The position numbers were made by a program, and so were the translations under genes. The notes beneath the pieces were generated by a model. That model searched no databases, was not told where the DNA came from, and saw nothing but the letters and a program-made list of their open reading frames with translations. From Parasedimentitalea psychrophila (GTDB lineage: Bacteria; Pseudomonadota; Alphaproteobacteria; Rhodobacterales; Rhodobacteraceae), in NCBI RefSeq assembly GCF_030285785.1, contig NZ_CP127247.1, positions 558,001 to 622,000 on the forward strand: 64,000 nt of DNA. The letters run 5' to 3'. Below, piece by piece: positions 18,029 to 26,182 of this stretch (its first letter is position 1; every line of letters begins with the position of its first letter).

Positions 18029-20614
18029 CTAGGCAGAGGCAGGGGGCTCTACCGCTAACGTATGTGCAATCGCCAATTGAGCTGCGGCCAATCGTGCCAC
18101 CGGCACCCGAAACGGCGAACAGGACACATAATCGAATCCGGCCTCGCGACAAAAGGCAATCGATTCGGGGTTGCCGCCGTGCTCCCCACAGATCGACAGG
18201 GTGACGCCGGGATTGCTCTCGCGGCCCCGCTGCACCCCAAGCTTCAGCAATTCGCCCACCCCTTCGACGTCCAGCACATGGAACGGGTCTTCCGGAAACA
18301 CCCCCTGGCGTACATAGTCCGACATGAACCGGCCGGCATCATCGCGCGACAGCCCATAGGTCATCTGGGTCAGGTCATTGGTGCCAAAACTGAGAAAGGC
18401 CGTCTGCGGCGCAATATCAGCCGCCCGCAACGCCGCCCGCGGGGTTTCCACCATGACGCCCAGGCGATACTCAAATTCAGCCCCGCGTTCCGATTTCACC
18501 GCCGCCGCCACCGCATCAATGCGGGCCTTGACCAGTTCGACTTCGCGCTTGGCCGACACCAGCGGGATCATCACTTCCGGCACCACCGGCACGCCATCCT
18601 CCGAGGCATCCAATGCCGCCTCAAAAATGGCCCGCGCTTGCATGTCATAGATTTCCGGCACCGTGACCCCCAAGCGCACCCCGCGCAGGCCCAGCATCGG
18701 ATTGTATTCCGCCATTTCCTCAACCCGGCGGGTGACATCACTGACCGGAATGCCCAGCGCCTCGGACAGTTCGCGCTGGCCGGTCTTGGTGGCGGGCAGG
18801 AATTCATGCAGCGGCGGGTCGAACAGGCGGATGCAAACCGGCATCCCCGCCATAATGCGGAACAGCTCGTAAAAATCGCCGCGCTGCATCGGCAGCAATC
18901 GCGCCAACACGGCGGCCCGCCCGAGCGAGGTCTCGGCAAAGATCATCTCGCGCATCACCGTCAGCCGTCCGGGCTCAAAGAACATATGCTCGGTGCGGCA
19001 CAGGCCAATGCCCTGGGCATTGAAATTGCGCGCCAGCTGCGCATCCGCCGGGGTATCGGCATTGGCGCGAATGCCAATGTCACGCTCGGCATCCGCCCAG
19101 CCCATCAGGGTCTGAAAGGCATCATCCAGCGTCGCCTCCAGCATGGCAGGCTCTCCGGCCAGCACCTGCCCCGAGCTGCCGTCAATGGTGACGATATCAC
19201 CGGCCTTGAACACCCGCCCCTCGGCGGTGATCAGCTGTTTTTCCTTGCTGAGAAATTTCAATGTCGAGGCGCCAACAATGCAGGGCAACCCCAGGCCTCG
19301 ACCAATCACCGCCGCGTGACTGGTGACACCGCCCTTTTGCGTCAACACTGCCACGGCGGCATGCATGCCACGAATATCCTCGGGAGAGGTCTCGCGGCGC
19401 ACCAGAATGCAGGGCTCCCGCCGCGACGCACTGGCCTGGGCCTCGGCGGCGGTAAACACCAGCCGTCCGCTGGCGGCGCCGGGACTGGCGGCAATGCCAG
19501 AGCCAATCACTTCGCGCGGCGCGGTGGGGTCCACCTGACGGTGCAGCAGTTCATTCAGCGAATGCGGATCAATCCGCATCACCGCTTCTTGCGGCGAGAT
19601 AATGCCATCTTCGGCCAGCGCCACGGCAATCCGCACCGCCGCCCGCGCCGAGCGCGCCACCCGAACCCCGTCCAGAATATGCACATGGCCGTTCTCAATG
19701 ACAAATTCGACCTGCATCGCCTCGCGCAAGCGCCGTCGCATCAGCGCCGCATGGGATTTCAGATCCGCAAACGCCGCCGGCGCCACATCCGCCAGCGCCG
19801 GTCCCCGCGGGTCCTGCTCCAGATACAGCGCCGCCACTCCGGCGCCCAAGGCATCACGCCCCTGCGACTGGCTCAGATAACGGCCAGTGATCTGCGGCTG
19901 CCCGGTCTGCGAATTGATCAGCTGCAACACCCCTGAGCCGCATTCGCCCTGGCCCAGCCCCGGAACCATTTCCTGCACCACCAACCCCAGCCCCGCATCG
20001 ACAGGCGCACCTTTGGCCTGACGCAACAACCGGGCCGTGGTGCCATCCCAGGCCCGCGCCATCGAGCGCAATACCGCCGCCAGCTGTTCGCCGCGATCCT
20101 GCGGAAAGCTCTCATCCGTCTCCGCCTCATAGGCCTGCAGGATCAGGCCCAGCGCCTCGGGACCGTCCTCGGCCACCGCGTCAAACACATCCGGGTCCAG
20201 CCGCGCCACATGCACCGCATAAGATTGCACAAACCGCAAATACAGCGCCGCTGCCGCCTGCGCCCCCATGCTGTCACACAGATCCACATAACGGGCATCG
20301 TTCATGCCCACATTCAGCACCGCGCCGGGGCCGCCCCAATCCGGATCCTCGGACGAGGGCCGCACACAGAGCAGGGCCTCTGCTGGAAACTCACCCAGGA
20401 TCGCGCCTAGATGTGGTATCTGCCCCTCGGCAATGGCGCGCACAGCGGCAAACGACAGCGCCACCGTGCAGGGCACTGGCAACTCCAGCCGCACCAGCCG
20501 CTGCAGGCATTTGGCCCGGCCACCATGGGCATTGGCCACAATCGGGGCATCCGACGTGATCAGCGCCGCAAACGGGATCTCTGGCAATTGTTTCTGCACT
20601 GCAGCACCTTTCAT
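18029..20614 (-). CDS. Pyruvate phosphate dikinase-like PEP-utilising enzyme
   Basis: 861 residues from ATG 20614. Domain order is PPDK-like: an ATP-grasp N-terminal part, a swivelling phosphohistidine domain (GGVTSHAAVIGRGLGLP, His being the phosphocarrier) and a C-terminal PEP/pyruvate TIM barrel (CRTEHMFFEP, FGTNDLTQMTYGLSRDD and CGEHGGNPES with the catalytic Cys). The N-terminal segment is unusual: where PPDK has FGGKGANL it reads HGGRAKCLQRL, and the opening residues of PPDK are missing, so its nucleotide site may differ. It lies 3' of glyS on the same strand, about 300 bases away, a rhodobacterial arrangement. Either a true PPDK or a divergent paralogue. Confidence 0.82.
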   Translation of the reverse strand: MKGAAVQKQLPEIPFAALITSDAPIVANAHGGRAKCLQRLVRLELPVPCTVALSFAAVRAIAEGQIPHLGAILGEFPAEALLCVRPSSEDPDWGGPGAVLNVGMNDARYVDLCDSMGAQAAAALYLRFVQSYAVHVARLDPDVFDAVAEDGPEALGLILQAYEAETDESFPQDRGEQLAAVLRSMARAWDGTTARLLRQAKGAPVDAGLGLVVQEMVPGLGQGECGSGVLQLINSQTGQPQITGRYLSQSQGRDALGAGVAALYLEQDPRGPALADVAPAAFADLKSHAALMRRRLREAMQVEFVIENGHVHILDGVRVARSARAAVRIAVALAEDGIISPQEAVMRIDPHSLNELLHRQVDPTAPREVIGSGIAASPGAASGRLVFTAAEAQASASRREPCILVRRETSPEDIRGMHAAVAVLTQKGGVTSHAAVIGRGLGLPCIVGASTLKFLSKEKQLITAEGRVFKAGDIVTIDGSSGQVLAGEPAMLEATLDDAFQTLMGWADAERDIGIRANADTPADAQLARNFNAQGIGLCRTEHMFFEPGRLTVMREMIFAETSLGRAAVLARLLPMQRGDFYELFRIMAGMPVCIRLFDPPLHEFLPATKTGQRELSEALGIPVSDVTRRVEEMAEYNPMLGLRGVRLGVTVPEIYDMQARAIFEAALDASEDGVPVVPEVMIPLVSAKREVELVKARIDAVAAAVKSERGAEFEYRLGVMVETPRAALRAADIAPQTAFLSFGTNDLTQMTYGLSRDDAGRFMSDYVRQGVFPEDPFHVLDVEGVGELLKLGVQRGRESNPGVTLSICGEHGGNPESIAFCREAGFDYVSCSPFRVPVARLAAAQLAIAHTLAVEPPASA

Positions 20615-20660
20615 TTGCCCCGCAGCATAATGCGGTGCGCCTATGGTGCAAGCGCCGAGT

Positions 20661-20686
20661 GGTGCGTGCAAGCACACACCCTACAC
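20661..20686 (-). repeat. GTGCGTGC palindromic repeat, family 2 (copy 1)
   Basis: GGTGCGTGCAAGCACACACC followed by CTACAC. It is an imperfect palindrome (GTGCGTGC / GCACACAC) with the GTAGGG flank on the opposite strand, as in copies at 28028 and 37787. Confidence 0.7.
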
Positions 20687-20715
20687 TGCGCGATGGGTGG
20701 GCGTGGATGGCTTTG

Positions 20716-20746
20716 CCTCCGGCGGGAGTATTTTGGCAAAGTGAAT
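20716..20746 (+). repeat. Dispersed intergenic repeat, family 1 (copy B)
   Basis: CCTCCGGCGGGAGTATTTTG then GCAAAGTGAAT. A diverged copy of the 10631 repeat, sharing CCTCCGGCGGG and the TATTTTGGC...TGAA end. Confidence 0.65.
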
Positions 20747-20883
20747 GGGTTTGGCGGAGCGCCCCGCAATTCACCTTTGTCCAACTACTCCGGGGTCCGG
20801 GGCTGGCCCCGGTCCGTTGCATGCTAAGCGATAAGGACGCGACCAGTCGCCGTTTGCTCCGGGGCTCCGCCCGTTCGCGGCTG

Positions 20884-20904
20884 AAAGGCTCCCCCGGAGC
20901 CTTT
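20884..20904 (-). terminator. Terminator-like hairpin downstream of glyS
   Basis: AAAGGCTCC / GGAGCCTTT with a three-base loop, 13 bases beyond the glyS stop. No T tract on the minus strand, so it may stabilise the transcript end or terminate weakly. Confidence 0.55.
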
Positions 20905-20916
20905 CTTAGTCGCCGC

Positions 20917-23082
20917 TCACCCTTCGATGACAGTCAAATCAGCGACCTGACCACAGATTTGACGGATCTGATGCAACAGGTTCAACCGGTTGCGGCGCAC
21001 CACCTGGTTGTCATCATTCACCTGCACCGCCTCAAAAAACGCATCAATCGGCGCCCGCAGCGCTGCCATGCTGCCCATGGCAGCCGCGAAATCTTCGGCT
21101 TCGATGGCCGAAGAGATCGCCCCCTCGCTCAAAGCAAGCGCTTCGAACAGGGCAATCTCGGTGGCATCCTTGGCGAATTTCACGTCGCCGCCATAGGAAT
21201 ATTCAACCCCATCCTTGGTCTCGGCCTGGATCAGGATGTTGTTGGCGCGCTTATAGCCCTGCAGCAGGTTGGTGCCGTCGTCGGACTTCATGAAGTCCTC
21301 CAGTGCACGCGCCCGTTTGACCAGCAGGGTCAGATCGTCATTGCCATCCATGGCGATACAGGCGTCGATGACGTCGTGGCGAATGCCCTGCTCGCGCAGA
21401 AAGACTTTGAGTCGGTCGTGGAAGAAGGAGAGGAGGTCAAAGACTACCGCTTTCTTTTCATCATATTCAAGATGCTCTCCTGAAACTTTAGTTGCAGCTT
21501 GAAACTTTGCTTCACCGCCAGATGATTTCGCTGACCTAATCAGAAATTCCGAAGGCTGTGGACCAAATGCAGTCTTCATAGCATCTACAAGAGGTATCTT
21601 GAGGTCATTCCCCAAAATCAACCGAATAACACCCAGCGCTGCACGGCGCAGCGCAAAGGGGTCTTTCGACCCGGTCGGCTTCTCGTCAATCGCCCAGAAT
21701 CCGGTCAGGGTGTCCAGCTTATCGGCCAGCGCCACAGCAACGGAAACCGCCTCGCTCGGCACATCATCCGATGGGCCTTGCGGTGAATAATGCGCTTCAC
21801 AGGCATTGGCGACGTCTTGTGGCAGGCCTGCTTCCTCGGCGTAATAACGCCCCATCAGGCCCTGCAGTTCGGGGAATTCATAGACCATCTCGGAGGACAG
21901 ATCGGCCTTGGCGATCCGTGCCGCCTGCTCGGCCCGATCCGGGTCAGCGCCAACAGACGGTGCGATCTCGCGCGCCAGCGCCGCGATGCGGTTGATACGG
22001 TCGGCCTGGGTGCCCAGCTTGTTGTGGAAGGTGACGTTCTCCAGCGCCTCGGTCCACTTGCCCATGCCCGCCTTGGCGGTGCGCAGGTCGTTCTCCCAGA
22101 AGAACTTGGCATCGGCCAGACGCGCGCTCAGCACTTTCTGATTACCAGCCAGAATGGTGGCGCCGTTGTCCGCCGTTGCGCGGTTGGCGACGGTGACGAA
22201 ACGCTCAATACGGGTGGTTTTGGGATTGCGGACCGAGAAGAACTTCTGGTGCTCGCGCATAGAGGTTTGCAGCACTTCCGGCGGCAGCGACAGGAACGCC
22301 TCGTCAATCGTCCCCATCAGCACCACCGGGTGTTCGACCAGACCGGCGACCTCGGCCAGCAGTGCCTTGTCTTCGACCAGCTCCAGCCCATTGGCAAAGG
22401 CCTGATTGCTGGCGTCCTGCCAGATCGCATCAGCGCGTTCATCCGGGTCCAGCACCACAAAGGCGCGTTTCAGTTTGGCGGCGTAGTCGTCAAAGCTGCT
22501 GACGGTGATCACATCCGGCGCCATGAAACGGTGGCCGCGGGTGCTATTGCCCGCGACAATGCCGTCCACGTCCAGCGGCACAACCTCGGCGCCCGCCTCA
22601 TCCGACAGCAGGCAGAGGATCGAGTGCAATGGGCGCACCCATTTCAGCGAACCGGTGCCCCAGCGCATGGATTTGGGCCAGGGGAAGTTGCGAATGGTGG
22701 TTTCCAGCACCTCGGCGATGATCTCGGCTGCCGGGCGACCGGGCTTTTCGATGGAGGCGAAATAGATCGCGCCTTTCGGCGTGTCGCGCTCTTCCAGCTG
22801 GTCACGGGTCAGGCCGGCACCGCGCAAGAAACCCTCAATAGCTTTATCAGGGGCGCCGACCTTTGGCCCCTTGCGCTCTTCGCGCACCGTCGGCGAGGCT
22901 GCCAGCAGGCCGCTGATGGCCAGCGTCAGGCGGCGCGGTGTCGACAGGGCGTGGGCGCCCGCATAGGTCAGACCCGCCTCGACCAGACCATCGGTCATCC
23001 GCTTTTTCAGATCGTCACCGGCGCGACGTTGCATGCGGGCCGGGATTTCCTCGGAAAACAGTTCAATCAGCAGGTCAGGCAT
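20917..23082 (-). CDS. glyS: Glycyl-tRNA synthetase beta subunit
   Basis: 721 residues. It opens with the diagnostic DLLIELFSEEIPARMQRRA, and later has YYAEEAG and an HD-like middle domain; the C terminus (DAFFEAVQVNDDN) resembles the arginyl-tRNA-synthetase anticodon-binding tail. It forms an alpha2beta2 enzyme with GlyQ. Residues about 495-535 form an insertion (…AFGPQPSEFLIRSAKSS…) whose coding DNA is near 42% GC by my count, well below the flanks. The gene is 10 bases after gltS rather than adjacent to glyQ, so the two subunits are separated by two genes. Confidence 0.97.
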   Translation of the reverse strand: MPDLLIELFSEEIPARMQRRAGDDLKKRMTDGLVEAGLTYAGAHALSTPRRLTLAISGLLAASPTVREERKGPKVGAPDKAIEGFLRGAGLTRDQLEERDTPKGAIYFASIEKPGRPAAEIIAEVLETTIRNFPWPKSMRWGTGSLKWVRPLHSILCLLSDEAGAEVVPLDVDGIVAGNSTRGHRFMAPDVITVSSFDDYAAKLKRAFVVLDPDERADAIWQDASNQAFANGLELVEDKALLAEVAGLVEHPVVLMGTIDEAFLSLPPEVLQTSMREHQKFFSVRNPKTTRIERFVTVANRATADNGATILAGNQKVLSARLADAKFFWENDLRTAKAGMGKWTEALENVTFHNKLGTQADRINRIAALAREIAPSVGADPDRAEQAARIAKADLSSEMVYEFPELQGLMGRYYAEEAGLPQDVANACEAHYSPQGPSDDVPSEAVSVAVALADKLDTLTGFWAIDEKPTGSKDPFALRRAALGVIRLILGNDLKIPLVDAMKTAFGPQPSEFLIRSAKSSGGEAKFQAATKVSGEHLEYDEKKAVVFDLLSFFHDRLKVFLREQGIRHDVIDACIAMDGNDDLTLLVKRARALEDFMKSDDGTNLLQGYKRANNILIQAETKDGVEYSYGGDVKFAKDATEIALFEALALSEGAISSAIEAEDFAAAMGSMAALRAPIDAFFEAVQVNDDNQVVRRNRLNLLHQIRQICGQVADLTVIEG

Positions 23083-23092
23083 CTGGGGGTCC

Positions 23093-24304
23093 TCAGAAAT
23101 TCACAATCATCTGGATGACGATGGCATTGGCGATATCAACAAAGAAGGCGGATACAAGGGGCAGCACCACAAAGGCAATAGGCGATGGGCCGTAGCGTTT
23201 GGTGACGGCGGTCATATTGGCGATGGCGGTGGGGGTGGCGCCCAGCGCAAAACCGCCAAAGCCGGCCGCAAGAACAGCGGCGCGATAGCCACCGCCCAGC
23301 AGCGGAAACAGCACATAAAGCACAAAGAAAACGGCAAAGGCGGTCTGCGCGGTCATGATCACCGCAATGGCCAGACCCAGTTCGGCAATGGTCCACAGTT
23401 GCAGCGCCATCAGCGACATCGCCAGAAAGGCACCCAGCGAGAATTCAGACACCAGTGCCAGCGCCGGGGTGCGCGCCACCGCGGGCGCATTGGGGCGCAG
23501 CCAGCTGCGCAGGTTGGCGATCAGAATACCTGCAATCAGACAGGGCACAAACAGCGGCAGCTTTAGCCCGGCGGCCTCGATCAGCTCGGATCCGACATAG
23601 CCCAGCATAATGGCAAAGTTCAAAAACAGCATGACACGCATCAGGCTGAGGTGATCAATCTGTGCCGCAGGGGCTAGATCTGCATCTGGCAGTCCGATGG
23701 TGGACCCGTCCTCTGGGCGCGCCGGTGCCAGATTGTTGCGGGTGATCAGCAGGCGCGCCACCGGGCCGCCGACCAGTGCCGCCAGCACCAGGCCAAGGGT
23801 GGCGACAGCAACCCCCAGCTCAGTCGCACCGGACAATCCTGTGGCCTTGGCCACATCCGGCGCCCATGCGATTGCCGTGCCGTGGCCGCCAATCAGCGAG
23901 GCAGAGCCAAACAGCACCCCGGCCTGCGCCGGATAGCCAAACAGCACCGCTCCGGCCGCGCCAATCAGGTTTTGCGCGATAATGGTCATCAGGGTCAGCA
24001 CCAGCAGGATCGCCAAGGGCTTGCCGCCGGCAATCAGATCACTGAGGCGGGCGTTGAGGCCAATCCCGGCGAAGAACAGCACCAGAAAGAAATCGCGGCT
24101 GGCCATCTCAAACTCTACCGCGCGGCCAGAAGCCAGATAGATCACCAGCACCACCAGCGCCGCCAGCAAGCCACCGGTCACCGGTTCGGGGATATTGAAA
24201 CGGCGCAGAACTTCGACCCGGGCATTCAGCCGCGCCCCCAGCAGGAACACTGCAAAGCCAAGGGTCACAGTGATGAATTCCGGGATGACGATTGCTGCGT
24301 TCAT
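23093..24304 (-). CDS. gltS: Sodium/glutamate symporter
   Basis: 403 residues, about eleven hydrophobic segments in two inverted halves. Family marks are NIPEPVTGGLLAAL near residue 40, the pore region GSASLIGGHGTAIAW and the C-terminal GFALGATPTAIANM. GltS imports glutamate with Na+ across the inner membrane. It lies between the DUF6446 gene and glyS with short gaps (30 and 10 bases), so it appears to have entered the glyQ-glyS transcription unit. Specificity is by family; other anionic amino acids are possible. Confidence 0.93.
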   Translation of the reverse strand: MNAAIVIPEFITVTLGFAVFLLGARLNARVEVLRRFNIPEPVTGGLLAALVVLVIYLASGRAVEFEMASRDFFLVLFFAGIGLNARLSDLIAGGKPLAILLVLTLMTIIAQNLIGAAGAVLFGYPAQAGVLFGSASLIGGHGTAIAWAPDVAKATGLSGATELGVAVATLGLVLAALVGGPVARLLITRNNLAPARPEDGSTIGLPDADLAPAAQIDHLSLMRVMLFLNFAIMLGYVGSELIEAAGLKLPLFVPCLIAGILIANLRSWLRPNAPAVARTPALALVSEFSLGAFLAMSLMALQLWTIAELGLAIAVIMTAQTAFAVFFVLYVLFPLLGGGYRAAVLAAGFGGFALGATPTAIANMTAVTKRYGPSPIAFVVLPLVSAFFVDIANAIVIQMIVNF

Positions 24305-24334
24305 ATCTATCTCCGCCGTGTTGCCGTGCCTAAG

Positions 24335-24862
24335 TTATTGGCTTACCTCTGGTAAATCCGGGCAGGTCTCTCCTACCACGGTGCCGTCATAAGCCTTTTT
24401 GCCGCAATTGTTCAGTTCGTGCCAGACATAGCCGCGGCCCTGATCCGTCACCGCGACAATGCGATCCACACCGTACTCGATGTTCTTGACCGACATAAAG
24501 GCGGTGGCGGTGCCCGCCTCTAGCTCTGCGCCGATTGCCTGAGCATCAAAACAGTCAAACCAGCCCGGCGCAATACGCGGTTTCTGCTGCTGCAACACGG
24601 TATAGCTCTGGGCCAGCTCATCACGTGTCAGCGCTGTGGTGAAACAGGCGCGATAGCGGATCGGAGAGCTGCTGGCGTCAATGGCCTCAAAATCCGCATA
24701 ATCAATGACCACGCTGGCGTCGCTATTCTGCGGCAGCAGAACCACATCCAGTCCCGGGTGCAGGGTGACCTCTTCATAGTAGGCATATTCGTTCAGGTAA
24801 TAGATTGCAGCACCGGCGCCGACGGCGCAGACCACGATGAAGGCGGCAAGAAACTTACCCAT
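24335..24862 (-). CDS. DUF6446 family membrane-anchored protein
   Basis: 175 residues: an N-terminal membrane anchor or uncleaved signal (FLAAFIVVCAVGAGAAIYYL) and a soluble periplasmic part with YADFEAIDASSSPIRYRACF, PGWFDCFDAQAIGAEL and a C-terminal cysteine pair (NNCGKKAYDGT, GETCPD). It resembles a rhodobacterial family of unknown function that lies next to glyQ. The paired cysteines suggest disulfides. SD AAGGAC precedes the start. Family assignment is from memory of that protein and its gene position. Confidence 0.8.
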   Translation of the reverse strand: MGKFLAAFIVVCAVGAGAAIYYLNEYAYYEEVTLHPGLDVVLLPQNSDASVVIDYADFEAIDASSSPIRYRACFTTALTRDELAQSYTVLQQQKPRIAPGWFDCFDAQAIGAELEAGTATAFMSVKNIEYGVDRIVAVTDQGRGYVWHELNNCGKKAYDGTVVGETCPDLPEVSQ

Positions 24863-24888
24863 TATGATTATCGTCCTTTAGACAGTCT

Positions 24889-24935
24889 ATGAAGGGCTGC
24901 GCCCCTGCTGTATTTTTGGTCACTGACAACCGGTC
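24889..24935 (+). repeat. Possible degenerate copy of repeat family 1
   Basis: A GGGCTGCGCCC palindrome followed by CTGCTGTATTTTTGGTCACT resembles the palindrome-plus-GATATTTTTGGCCAGATGAA layout of family 1, but with many changes. Located between glyQ and the DUF6446 gene. Confidence 0.35.
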
Positions 24936-25005
24936 ACCCGCACCGGCTGTCAGCATTTTTGGCTCGCACCTGCCCTATTGGCCGGGCAGGCGCGATAAGT
25001 GCCGA

Positions 25006-25935
25006 TCAGGCCGCCCAGCCGCCCGCCGCTGTTTGCACAAAGGCATCGGCACATTGCTTGGCCAGCGCCCGCACCCGGCCGATATAGGCCTGGCGTTCGG
25101 TGACCGAGATCACCCCGCGCGCGTCCAGCAAGTTAAAGATATGGCTGGCCTTGATGCATTGATCATAGGCCGGATGCGCCATCACAATGCGCTTGCCGGT
25201 CTTGGGGTCGTCAGCGGGCTGCGACAGGATCGCGGCACATTCCACCTCGGCCTCTTCAAAATGGCGCAGCAAGACGTCGGTATTGGCGGTGTCAAAGTTC
25301 CAGCGGGCGTATTCTTCCTCGGTCTGCTTGAAGATATCGCCATAGGTCATCGGGATCGGCGAATCCGGGTCGTTGAACGGCATGTCCATCACGTGATCAA
25401 CACCCAGAACATACATCGCCAGCCGCTCCAGCCCATAGGTCAACTCGCCCGAGACCGGGCTGCAGTCATAGCCACCAACCTGTTGGAAATAGGTAAACTG
25501 GCTGACTTCCATGCCGTCACACCAGACTTCCCAGCCCAAGCCCCAGGCCCCCAGTGTCGGGCTTTCCCAGTCATCTTCGACAAAGCGGATGTCATGAAGT
25601 TCCATGTCAACGCCAATCGCGGCAAGTGAGCCAAGATACAGTTCCTGAAGATTGGGCGGGCTGGGTTTGATCAGCACCTGATACTGATAATAATGCTGCA
25701 ACCGGTTGGGGTTTTCCCCATAGCGGCCATCGGTCGGGCGCCGCGATGGCTGCACATAGGCGGCGGCCCAGGGCGTCGGGCCCAGCGAGCGGAGCGTGGT
25801 TGCCGGGTGAAAGGTGCCGGCGCCAACCTCCATGTCATAGGGCTGCAGCATGGCGCAGCCCTTGCTGGCCCAATAGCTCTGAAGCCGCAGGATGATCTCT
25901 TGGAACGAGCGCGGAGCGCCATTGGTCTGGGTCAT
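25006..25935 (-). CDS. glyQ: Glycyl-tRNA synthetase alpha subunit
   Basis: 309 residues, class II catalytic subunit. It begins with [18 protein letters not shown], has the motif 2 region [20 protein letters not shown] and motif 3-like [17 protein letters not shown]. GlyQ activates glycine and pairs with GlyS. It is the first gene of the minus-strand run glyQ - DUF6446 - gltS - glyS. A short C-terminal tail ends at TAAGGWAA. Confidence 0.98.
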   Translation of the reverse strand: MTQTNGAPRSFQEIILRLQSYWASKGCAMLQPYDMEVGAGTFHPATTLRSLGPTPWAAAYVQPSRRPTDGRYGENPNRLQHYYQYQVLIKPSPPNLQELYLGSLAAIGVDMELHDIRFVEDDWESPTLGAWGLGWEVWCDGMEVSQFTYFQQVGGYDCSPVSGELTYGLERLAMYVLGVDHVMDMPFNDPDSPIPMTYGDIFKQTEEEYARWNFDTANTDVLLRHFEEAEVECAAILSQPADDPKTGKRIVMAHPAYDQCIKASHIFNLLDARGVISVTERQAYIGRVRALAKQCADAFVQTAAGGWAA

Positions 25936-26182
25936 GTCTCTTTCCCTATTGGGGCTGCAAATGCGGGGTCTTTCCTATGCAAGCCCCCGGTCAGGGTCAA
26001 CGCCACATATGGCAGGAACAGCCTCAGACGCAGAATTATGCCAGAATATCTCCGCTCTGGCCAAATCAGCCCATATTGAAGCGTCAATCCTAGAATTCCC
26101 CCCCGTATAGGGCATTCCCTTTGAGCCGCTAAAATGCTTAATTGCCCTGAAAAATGGACTCCTCAGGGATTAAGGAACTGCA

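Larger units (their letters stand above)
20615..20916. other. 302-base gap between glyS and the PPDK-like gene
   Basis: No credible gene. It holds one copy of each intergenic repeat family (20661 and 20716), a GC-rich GGGGTCCGGGGC/GCCCCGG segment near 20790-20815, and the glyS-proximal hairpin at 20884. Downstream transcription of the PPDK-like gene probably needs its own promoter, but none is obvious. Confidence 0.6.

Noticed and set aside
18062-19936. 624-residue open frame on the plus strand
   Set aside because: It is the antisense shadow of the PPDK-like gene, rich in His/Arg/Gln with no family resemblance.
21480-21600. Intein or mobile insertion in glyS
   Set aside because: Too short, no splicing motifs and no flanking repeats, so kept only as a composition oddity.
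21790-23118. 442-residue plus-strand open frame
   Set aside because: Antisense of glyS; the composition is that of a GC-rich shadow frame.
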